A stretch of 64,000 bases of DNA from RGIG8700 sp045648505 (GTDB lineage: Bacteria; Bacillota; Clostridia; RGIG6154): NCBI GenBank assembly GCA_045648505.1, contig JAZROD010000027.1:4028-68027 (forward strand), written 5' to 3'. Made by a program: the position numbers and the translations under genes. Shown piece by piece: positions 57,706 through 64,000 of this stretch (positions are counted from its first letter, which is position 1; every line of letters starts with the position of its first letter). The notes below the pieces were generated by a model. The model worked only from the letters and a program-made list of their open reading frames with translations. It did no database searches and had not been told where the DNA came from.

Positions 57706-59339
57706 AGAAATATATTTCTGCAAGAGAGTACATATTTAAAAATATAAAAAGAAACGGCAAAATTATTTTTGTTTTGTCGTTATTAAGTGTGCTGGCATCT
57801 TTCATAAGCGTTCTTTTTGCAACGGTTTCAAAAAATGTGGTGGATGCGGCAGTAAACGGCACAAAGGAACAGTTTTTGAATACTATAGTATTTACAGGCA
57901 TCGTTGTTCTTTCGCAGCTTGTTGTGCAGGTTCTGATTTCCATTGTGTCTGTAATTACCGAAAATAAAATCATTCTTAAAAATAAAAGAGATTTTTTTGG
58001 TGAAATTCTCAATAAAGATTTTTCAAAAATCAAAAGTTATCACACGGGCGATTTAATGAGCAGAATCAACACAGATGTTCATGTTGTTTTTGATGGTGTT
58101 GTGGACATAATTCCTGTAACACTTTCCCTTTTGAGCCAACTTATATTCGGCTTTGTGCTTCTTTTTACTTATGACCCTTTGTATGCAGTAATTTATCTTG
58201 CAGCATTGCCGGTTATTATGCTGATTTCAAGGCTTTTTAAGAAAAAAATCAAAGAAATTCATAAGGATGTTGTAGAAAGTGAAGGTCGTATAAGAGGTAA
58301 TATTCAAGAGAATTTGTCCAATGTTTTGGTGGTCAAAGCATTTTCTAAGGAAAAAAACAAAAAAAGTTTGCTAAAACTATTGCAAAATCAAAATTATTGT
58401 TGTATAATAAGGAAAAATAAAGTAGGTATCTCTGTTAACCTATTGTTCAGCTTGCTTCTGACAGCAGGCTACTGCCTGACGGTTATATGGGGTGCATACA
58501 GAATTTCAAGAGGGATTTATTCCTTTGGAACATTGGTTGCCATGATTGAACTTGTTTCGCTTGTTCAGGCTCCAATGAAGTCCTTTTCGGGTATAATGCC
58601 TCAATACTTTTCAATGATTGCTTCTGCAGAAAGAATCCTTGAAATTCTCGGTCTTGAAAGAGATGGGGACGGAGAGGTTGAAGCAGACAGTAGAGCATTG
58701 AATATGAACTTTGAAAAAATTATTATTGAAGAGCTTTCCTTCTCTTATGACGGACAGAAGGTGCTTGATAACTACACTGCCGAAATTCATAAAGGTGAGT
58801 TTGTTGTCTTAAAAGGACAGTCGGGGATAGGGAAAAGCACACTTATGAAAATCCTTCTTGGCGTTTTAAAGCCTGAAGGAGGAAGTGCTGTTGTTATGTG
58901 CAGTGACAGACAGTATTACATAGGAAAAGAAACAAGAAGCCTGTTCTCTTATGTTCCCCAGGGAAATATGATTTTCTCAGGAAGCATAAAAGACAATATC
59001 ACCTTCTCTGAAAAGTGCGATGAAGAGCTTCTTGAAAAAGCAATAAAATGTGCTTGTCTTGAAGATGTGATAAATCAGCAGGAATTCGGAATAGATACTG
59101 TAATAGGGGAAAACGGAACCGGTCTTTCAGAAGGACAGAATCAAAGAGTTGCAATTGCAAGAGCAGTTTACAACAACACACAGGTTATTCTTCTTGATGA
59201 AGCAACCTCGGCTCTTGATGAAGAAACCGCTCATATTGTTCTTGAAAATCTCAAGTCATTGGGAAAAACAATAATAATGATTTCACACACAAGTGAAGCA
59301 ATCGATGCTTCAGACATTACTTTGACTTTAAAAAAGTAA
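57702..59339 (+). CDS. ABC exporter, fused membrane and ATPase domains
   Basis: 545 residues. Six hydrophobic helices (to about residue 300) are followed by the nucleotide-binding domain: Walker A GQSGIGKST, Q-loop FSYVPQGNMIF, signature LSEGQ, Walker B VILLDEATSALD and the switch His in ISH. A half-transporter that works as a homodimer. No C39 peptidase domain is attached, which fits with the separate S26-like peptidase next to it. TTG start at 57702 with AGGAGG 5 bases upstream; the TTGA overlap with the previous stop couples translation. Probably exports the peptide or another product of this cassette. Confidence 0.9.
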   Translation: MKKYISAREYIFKNIKRNGKIIFVLSLLSVLASFISVLFATVSKNVVDAAVNGTKEQFLNTIVFTGIVVLSQLVVQVLISIVSVITENKIILKNKRDFFGEILNKDFSKIKSYHTGDLMSRINTDVHVVFDGVVDIIPVTLSLLSQLIFGFVLLFTYDPLYAVIYLAALPVIMLISRLFKKKIKEIHKDVVESEGRIRGNIQENLSNVLVVKAFSKEKNKKSLLKLLQNQNYCCIIRKNKVGISVNLLFSLLLTAGYCLTVIWGAYRISRGIYSFGTLVAMIELVSLVQAPMKSFSGIMPQYFSMIASAERILEILGLERDGDGEVEADSRALNMNFEKIIIEELSFSYDGQKVLDNYTAEIHKGEFVVLKGQSGIGKSTLMKILLGVLKPEGGSAVVMCSDRQYYIGKETRSLFSYVPQGNMIFSGSIKDNITFSEKCDEELLEKAIKCACLEDVINQQEFGIDTVIGENGTGLSEGQNQRVAIARAVYNNTQVILLDEATSALDEETAHIVLENLKSLGKTIIMISHTSEAIDASDITLTLKK

Positions 59340-59350
59340 AAAAATAATAT
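59322..59350 (+). promoter_or_regulatory. Internal promoter for the secreted protein and small peptide
   Basis: TTGACT (59322-59327) inside the end of the exporter gene, 17 bp, TAATAT (59345-59350), 30 bases before the next ATG. It would raise expression of the downstream products over the upstream machinery. Confidence 0.6.
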
Positions 59351-59379
59351 ATATAAGAAAGTAATTGGAGGGTTCTTTT

Positions 59380-60318
59380 ATGAAAGGATTAACAAAAACA
59401 ATCGTAGCTTTAGCGCTCGTTATGACACTTGTAGCTACAATGGGTATCTCAGCTATGGCTGCTGGAAACTACACAACAAAAACAGTTTATCAGGCTGAAG
59501 GCAAAATCAGTGTTGAAGCAAACGCTACAGGTCTTCAGGAAGGCGACATTGTTACATATGTTGCAACAACAGATGAAGCTAATGTAAACGAAAATACAAT
59601 CGTTTATATCAACCAGGCAGAAGCTGATAAAGATGGTAAAGCATCTTTCACATACACAACAGATGTAACAAACATTGATGCTGCAATGTTCTTCGGTGGT
59701 AGCACAGAAGATACAAGAGTAGCAGCTGATGAAGAAGCTGGTTATGCTATCAATGTAACAGTTAATGACGAATTTGTTGCAACAGTAAATGTTCCTGAAC
59801 AGGAAACAACAGAGGCTGTTATCAGAAAGTTCGAATTACCAAGTGCAATTTTTGCAGGCGTAAAAGTTACAGGTGTTACATTTGAGAATGAAGCTATTGG
59901 TGCTTTCGCAGCAGATGCTGACACATTAATGGTTTCAACAAACCTTATCAAAGAAAATGGCACTTTAAATATTATAGCAGAAGAAACTGCAGAATTCATT
60001 GATCCAAAAATCAGTGCTTCAACAGCAGTTGTAGGCAACAACCTTGTAGCAGTTGCTAAAGCAGTATCAGGTTCAAAATTCGGTATCGTAATGTTCAAAG
60101 GTACAGCTCCTGCATCATTTGAACACAAACCTACAGAAGATAAAGCGAATAACTTTGTAGTATTACCTGCACTTGGTAAGAACGCTGACGGTATCTATGC
60201 AGTAGAACTTGAAGGTTATGCTGAATTTATCGGTGCTGATGTTAAAGTTGCTGCTTATGCGTTTAACGGTGAAAAAGTGGTTGTTTCAACAGAAACTACA
60301 CCAATAGCTGCAGAATAA
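59380..60318 (+). CDS. Abundant-type secreted protein of unknown function
   Basis: 312 residues. Signal peptide ending near SAMAA (about residue 27). The rest is acidic, rich in Ala, Val, Thr and Glu and probably all-beta; there are two similar-looking halves but no recognised domain. Codon use is very biased (ribosomal-protein-like), suggesting high expression. GGAGGG precedes the ATG. It lies between the exporter and the small peptide, so it may be a substrate, surface partner or structural protein of the cassette. I do not recognise a family. Confidence 0.75.
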   Translation: MKGLTKTIVALALVMTLVATMGISAMAAGNYTTKTVYQAEGKISVEANATGLQEGDIVTYVATTDEANVNENTIVYINQAEADKDGKASFTYTTDVTNIDAAMFFGGSTEDTRVAADEEAGYAINVTVNDEFVATVNVPEQETTEAVIRKFELPSAIFAGVKVTGVTFENEAIGAFAADADTLMVSTNLIKENGTLNIIAEETAEFIDPKISASTAVVGNNLVAVAKAVSGSKFGIVMFKGTAPASFEHKPTEDKANNFVVLPALGKNADGIYAVELEGYAEFIGADVKVAAYAFNGEKVVVSTETTPIAAE

Positions 60319-60343
60319 TTTAGGAATAAAGGAGGATAATGAA

Positions 60344-60517
60344 ATGAAAACATATACAAAACCATCAATTAATGTAATTGAATTATCAATTGAAGAAAAC
60401 ATTGCCGCTTTAGTTCCTAAAACAATCTACAAGAAGAAAAACGGTAAATTACAGGCAAATTCAGTAGTACAGTTTGACGATAAAGATCTTGAATTCACAA
60501 GCTTAGCAAAGGCGTAA
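60344..60517 (+). CDS. 57-residue peptide, candidate precursor peptide
   Basis: An ATG at 60344, 9 bases after AAAGGAGG, opens a 57-codon frame. The N-terminal part MKTYTKPSINVIELSIEEN resembles short leader-like peptides seen in Clostridia. A basic middle (KTIYKKKNGK) and a C-terminal QFDDKDLEFTSLAKA follow. It has no cysteines, so thioether chemistry is unlikely; Ser/Thr and Lys are available. Its stop is one base before the HPr-kinase-like gene, which argues for joint function. With PqqD-like, peptidase and exporter genes nearby it is the best candidate for the peptide substrate. Precursor status is an inference. Confidence 0.65.
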   Translation: MKTYTKPSINVIELSIEENIAALVPKTIYKKKNGKLQANSVVQFDDKDLEFTSLAKA

Positions 60518-60518
60518 G

Positions 60519-61373
60519 ATGAGACTAAGTATTGCTGATTTAGAAATTGAAATAAAGAATTGCAATTACGATTATATTATAAATAAAACGAGAAAATATC
60601 AGTCGGGCTCGGTGGGTCCGGCTGATATGACTATAAACTGCTTTATTTCGGAAAATATACCCAAACCAAATGGTAAAACCATAGATGATGTTGAAGGTTG
60701 GTCCTGGTGTATTTCAGATAACGGAGAAATTTCAATGTATCACATATACAGTGAGGGTGTAATTGGCTCACTGATTAAGTGGAACAAGGATTTTTCTGTT
60801 GCAGATGCGTATGCAATTGATACTTTCGAAAAGAGCGGTCTGGAAATTTTTGTGAAGTTTTTTATAATTATAAGACATATTTTGTGGTATGCAATAGTTA
60901 TGAAAGACGGAATTATGCTTCATAGCTCGGCTCTTTGCTACAAAGGAGAAGGAATTTTATTTTCTGCACCGTCAGGTACGGGAAAATCAACTCAAAGCTC
61001 ATTGTGGAAAAAAGAATTTGGCGACGAAGTTGTTATTATAAATGACGATACGCCGTTTATAAGAAATATTGACTCAGTCAGTTATGTTTATGGTTGCCCG
61101 TGGAGTGGTAAAACAGACATAAATGAACAAATAAAGGTTCCTGTCAAGGCAGTAATTTCAGTTAAACAGGGGAATGAGAACTCTGTTAAAAAACTTACTG
61201 CTACAGAAGGCTTTTTCAGAATTTTTAATGAAACAAAAAAGCCTGTTGAAAGCAATATGCTTGATAAGGCAATGGATAACGTTATAACATTTCTTTCAAG
61301 AACAGATGTTTATGAATTAACATGCAGGCCTGAAAAAGAGGCGGTTTATGCATTGAAAGAAGTTCTATTTTAG
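60519..61373 (+). CDS. HPr-kinase-like protein
   Basis: 284 residues. The C-terminal half has the HPr-kinase-type P-loop fold: GIMLHSSALCYKGEGILF, Walker A SAPSGTGKST (149-158), then INDDTPFI and a CPWSGKTDI segment. The N-terminal half is unrelated to HprK and not recognised. HprK-like proteins are known in some peptide clusters (for example lasso-peptide tailoring kinases that phosphorylate the precursor). True HprK is unlikely, as the N-terminal domain differs and no ptsH is near. Start ATG one base after the small-peptide stop. Confidence 0.8.
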   Translation: MRLSIADLEIEIKNCNYDYIINKTRKYQSGSVGPADMTINCFISENIPKPNGKTIDDVEGWSWCISDNGEISMYHIYSEGVIGSLIKWNKDFSVADAYAIDTFEKSGLEIFVKFFIIIRHILWYAIVMKDGIMLHSSALCYKGEGILFSAPSGTGKSTQSSLWKKEFGDEVVIINDDTPFIRNIDSVSYVYGCPWSGKTDINEQIKVPVKAVISVKQGNENSVKKLTATEGFFRIFNETKKPVESNMLDKAMDNVITFLSRTDVYELTCRPEKEAVYALKEVLF

Positions 61374-61391
61374 ATTAACGGAGAGGTATGT

Positions 61392-62984
61392 ATGAAAAAA
61401 ATTACGGCATTATTACTTGTAATTACTATGGTACTTGGTGTTTGTGTTACAGTTTCTGCATCAGCGCAGTTTACTGATTTAACAGATAAACACTGGGCTT
61501 ATGCAAACATTCAGCAATTAGTTTCAGAAGGAACAATCAAGGGTTATCCTGATGGCAGTTTCAGACCTGAAGCTACAGTTACAAGAGCTGAATTTGCAAA
61601 GATGTTTGGCGCAGGCACAAATAAGAAATCAGGTGATTTTAAAGACCTTACATCTGCACACTGGAGCTATAGCTATGTTATGGCATCAGGTGTTGACGCA
61701 GATAAAGAATATTTCAGACCTGATGATTATATGACACGCGGTGAAGTTTTAGATGCGCTCTGGGACAGATGCGGTGCTAAAGTAAATGCCAAGGTTCCTG
61801 GTGTTATTGCAAGACAGTATGCAGATAAAGATGCTGTAACATGGGCATACACAACTCAGCTTATAAAAGGAAACGACGGTGTTGATTTAAGACTTACTGA
61901 TACAGTTACAAGAGCGGAAGTTACTGCACTCATTCTGAGAGTAAGAACTCTTGATACAAATAATCTTAAATCAATTACTGATAATATATCAGACAAGCTT
62001 ATCGGCAAAATAAATGAAACACTTGACCTTTTTGAAGGAGAATATTCTGCAGATAAAAAGGTTACATACGGTCAGGCGGCTCATGCTGCAATGCTTCTTG
62101 GATATGGTACAGATGAATATGCTCCTGCGGCACAGTATGAAATTACATTCGAAGGAAAATACAGCTATGCTATGTCTGCAATGACTGCATATATCTGGGA
62201 AAAATCAAAAAATACACAGGAATTTGCAAACAAAAATGTTACAACACAGGATGCTCTCCTTGCAATAATGAATGCAGTTGTAACAAGTATGCACAAGGAT
62301 ATTCCTGTTGGAAGCAATGTGGCTACATACAGCGATGCGGTTAAAACAAACGGCTTTATGTCTGACATTTATATGGCGTATGCATATAACAAAGGAATAT
62401 TCAATTCATTGGACGGTAAGTTATATGCAAACAAAGAAATTACAATGAAAGAATTTCTTTCACTTGTAATTCAGGCAGATAAATTAAGCGGTTTTGCAAC
62501 AAAGGTTGTTAACGGCAAAGAAGAAAATACTGAAATTTTAAAAGAAGCAGACACATATCCTATAGGCTACAAAAACTTTGGAGTCATTCTCAAAGATATA
62601 CCGCCTTATGTTTATGATAATGCGGGTCTTGGCAACGCAAAGGATAGCTACTATACTTTAAACAGCTACAAAACTGTTGTTAAGCCATATATTGAAGGTA
62701 TTGTAAAAGCGGAAGAAAAGAAATCTGCGTATAAAGTGGATATTACATACTATCCATCACTTGCAGAAATAAAAAACAATGAAGTTTTGTTTGTGTTAAA
62801 GCTTGAATTCAGCGATGTTGCACAAGGTACAACATTTGCGTCAGTATTGCCAAAATCATCAGCAAATACACAGTTGATTGAAGAAGGAAAGACATATTAT
62901 GTGCTTGCTTCTTCAGGGGTGTCATTCAGTGATTATATCCCTACTGAAAACACACATATTGTTAAAATTATAGCAGCATATTAA
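61392..62984 (+). CDS. SLH-domain surface protein
   Basis: 530 residues. Signal peptide to about residue 24-26 (VSASA). Three S-layer homology units follow: FTDLTDKHWAYANIQQLV...FRPEATVTRAEFAKM (about 27-75), FKDLTSAHWSYSYVM...FRPDDYMTRGEVL (about 80-125) and a third at about 140-190. Residues 200-530 are not recognised, though a second, degenerate SLH-like set may lie at 215-360. SLH units bind pyruvylated wall polysaccharide. It follows the HPr-kinase-like gene by 18 bases, so it belongs to the same transcript. Confidence 0.88.
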   Translation: MKKITALLLVITMVLGVCVTVSASAQFTDLTDKHWAYANIQQLVSEGTIKGYPDGSFRPEATVTRAEFAKMFGAGTNKKSGDFKDLTSAHWSYSYVMASGVDADKEYFRPDDYMTRGEVLDALWDRCGAKVNAKVPGVIARQYADKDAVTWAYTTQLIKGNDGVDLRLTDTVTRAEVTALILRVRTLDTNNLKSITDNISDKLIGKINETLDLFEGEYSADKKVTYGQAAHAAMLLGYGTDEYAPAAQYEITFEGKYSYAMSAMTAYIWEKSKNTQEFANKNVTTQDALLAIMNAVVTSMHKDIPVGSNVATYSDAVKTNGFMSDIYMAYAYNKGIFNSLDGKLYANKEITMKEFLSLVIQADKLSGFATKVVNGKEENTEILKEADTYPIGYKNFGVILKDIPPYVYDNAGLGNAKDSYYTLNSYKTVVKPYIEGIVKAEEKKSAYKVDITYYPSLAEIKNNEVLFVLKLEFSDVAQGTTFASVLPKSSANTQLIEEGKTYYVLASSGVSFSDYIPTENTHIVKIIAAY

Positions 62985-63007
62985 GCTCTTTCAGACGGAG
63001 GAAAAAA

Positions 63008-63712
63008 ATGAACGAAAAAGAAATTTCTATTCTTGATTTGATGAATATGATGTTCAACAACTGGATTTTAGTAGGAATACTTGCAGTTGTTATGGGTGTT
63101 GCAACATTCTTTTATTCATCATATATGATTGAACCTACTTATGTTGCAAAAGGTACGCTTTATGTTACTATCGACAACAATTATTCTGTTCAGTCCAATG
63201 TAAATATCAACGATATTATGGCTGCACAGGAACTTACAAACACTTATATCGAAATCCTTTCATCAAACACTTTCTTCAAGAAAATTGAACAGGACAGCGG
63301 CCTTGATTACACATATAAAGAACTTAAATCAATGGTTGCTTATGGAGCAAAGGATGAATCTGAAATAATACAGATGTCTGTAACATCCCTTGACCCTGAA
63401 CACTCTGCGGCGATTGTGGACACAATTCTCAGAAATGCCCAGAGTGAGATTTCAAGAATTGTTGTTGGCGGAAGCGCAAAAATTATTGACAGTCCGGAAA
63501 TCCCATCAGGACCTGCTTCTCCAAATGTTCCTAAAAATTGCCTCGTTGCAATTCTTCTCGGAATAATTATCGGTTGTGCAATTAACTTCGTAAAATCATA
63601 TTTTGACGATTCAATCAAAAATGTTGCAAGCCTTGCAGAAAAGTTTAATATACCGGTACTTGCGGAAATTCCTGTATATGGTGAAACATCTGCAAAAGTT
63701 ACCACAAAATAA
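63008..63712 (+). CDS. Wzz/YveK-type chain-length determinant protein
   Basis: 234 residues. Two transmembrane helices (about 17-37 and 178-195) flank an outside domain, with the Wzz proline-rich segment before helix two (EIPSGPASPNVPKN). In Bacillota such proteins partner with a BY-kinase to control polymer length. The kinase is not seen before the window edge. Its place after an SLH protein and not in the main polysaccharide operon is of note. ACGGAGGAAA precedes the ATG. Confidence 0.9.
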   Translation: MNEKEISILDLMNMMFNNWILVGILAVVMGVATFFYSSYMIEPTYVAKGTLYVTIDNNYSVQSNVNINDIMAAQELTNTYIEILSSNTFFKKIEQDSGLDYTYKELKSMVAYGAKDESEIIQMSVTSLDPEHSAAIVDTILRNAQSEISRIVVGGSAKIIDSPEIPSGPASPNVPKNCLVAILLGIIIGCAINFVKSYFDDSIKNVASLAEKFNIPVLAEIPVYGETSAKVTTK

Positions 63713-63715
63713 CTG

Positions 63716-63744
63716 AAAAAACGACCTGAAAAGGGTCGTTTTTT
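63716..63744 (+). terminator. Terminator after the Wzz-like gene
   Basis: AAAAAACGACC / GGTCGTTTTTT with a TGAAAAG loop, then a T run. Confidence 0.88.
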
Positions 63745-63756
63745 TGTTTGTAAATG

Positions 63757-63785
63757 TTGACTTTTCAGTTGGTTTGGGTTATAAT
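63757..63785 (+). promoter_or_regulatory. Promoter of the last (partial) gene
   Basis: TTGACT (63757-63762), 17 bp, consensus TATAAT (63780-63785). A palindrome GGGTA-TTA-TACCC (63811-63823) lies in the leader and could be an operator or RNA hairpin. Confidence 0.75.
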
Positions 63786-63837
63786 TATAATGTTAAAGTA
63801 TAAAAAATTGGGGTATTATACCCTGAAGGAGAAAAAT

Positions 63838-64000
63838 ATGAAAAAAAGATACATATTTCTAAGCATTTTATTGCTTTTAATCATAATAATCAGCGTAGTT
63901 ATTTATGTGAATTATGACAATATCTTAGCAATTTACGAAGCAACACAATATACAACTGAAGAGATAGAGAAAAAAATTGCCGAAAATGAAGAAAGAACGG
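63838..64000 (+). CDS. Partial gene, membrane-anchored protein
   Basis: Cut by the window edge after 54 codons. MKKRYIFLSILLLLIIIISVVIYV is an N-terminal membrane anchor or signal (shown to residue 24 in part: helix about 5-24), followed by a charged stretch with TTEEIEKKIAENEER that may start a coiled coil. GAAGGAG precedes the ATG. Function cannot be told. Confidence 0.7.
   Translation, partial: MKKRYIFLSILLLLIIIISVVIYVNYDNILAIYEATQYTTEEIEKKIAENEERT

Noticed and set aside
60344..60517. Lanthipeptide or sactipeptide precursor
   Set aside because: The peptide has no cysteine, and no LanM/LanB/LanC or radical-SAM gene occurs nearby.
60519..61373. True HPr kinase/phosphorylase HprK
   Set aside because: Only the P-loop half matches; the N-terminal domain differs and no ptsH or PTS gene is near.

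Overview
The window is low-GC (by eye clearly under 40%), with tightly packed genes, strong AAGGAGG-type ribosome sites, sigma-A-type promoters with 16-18 bp spacers and many intrinsic terminators. Together with type III glutamine synthetase, indolepyruvate:ferredoxin oxidoreductase, an FeFe-hydrogenase-associated regulator and SLH surface proteins, this points to an anaerobic Bacillota (class Clostridia), probably a gut lineage. No rRNA, tRNA, CRISPR array, transposase or phage gene was seen.

Layout. 1-21 kb is mostly core metabolism: leuS; a minus-strand HU-glnN unit; a minus-strand CapA-like / SLH-deacetylase pair; a divergent SDR-HAD pair; DUF1385-prmC-mini FTR; an orphan sugar-binding lipoprotein; a GH109-like oxidoreductase; yfiH; iorA-iorB; and copA with copZ fused to its 3' end. 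21-41 kb is a surface-polysaccharide locus: a FlaA1-type dehydratase, then from one consensus promoter a run of about 16 kb (aminotransferase, GNAT, three ATP-grasp proteins, initiating sugar transferase, three GT4s, Wzy-like polymerase, a GT6 blood-group-type transferase, a Wzx flippase fused to a GT11 fucosyltransferase, DUF1919, GHMP kinase, nucleotidyltransferase), then a BspA-like LRR protein and an RmlB-type dehydratase. 41-47 kb holds a uracil permease with an attenuator-like leader and rpmG-secE-nusG-rplK-rplA-rplJ-rplL with ribosomal-protein leaders, but no rpoB after rplL. 47-52.4 kb has a LOG-family gene and argC-argJ-argB-argD. 52.5-64 kb is a secretion/surface region: a large secreted protein; a catalytically dead P-type-ATPase homologue followed by PqqD-like, S26 peptidase-like and ABC exporter genes; a secreted protein; a 57-aa peptide one base upstream of an HPr-kinase-like gene; an SLH protein; and a Wzz-like chain-length protein.

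The most interesting items are: (1) the pseudo-ATPase/PqqD/S26/ABC/small-peptide/HprK-like cassette, which looks like an uncharacterised peptide-handling and export system tied to the cell surface; (2) two arrays of short repeats whose spacers are almost all small hairpins (14.9-15.1 kb and 17.8-18.0 kb), the second folding on paper into a ladder of four-way junctions; (3) a family of six palindromic elements with a conserved TGTAC-loop-GTACA tip and stems that change but stay paired, three of them lying directly behind terminators; (4) the GT6 + GT11 pair, which could build a blood-group-like glycan, with an odd catalytic residue in GT6 and a Wzx-GT11 fusion; (5) CopA with a probable ATC start and a fused CopZ that keeps its own ribosome site. 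Functions are read from recognised motifs only; no database search was possible.
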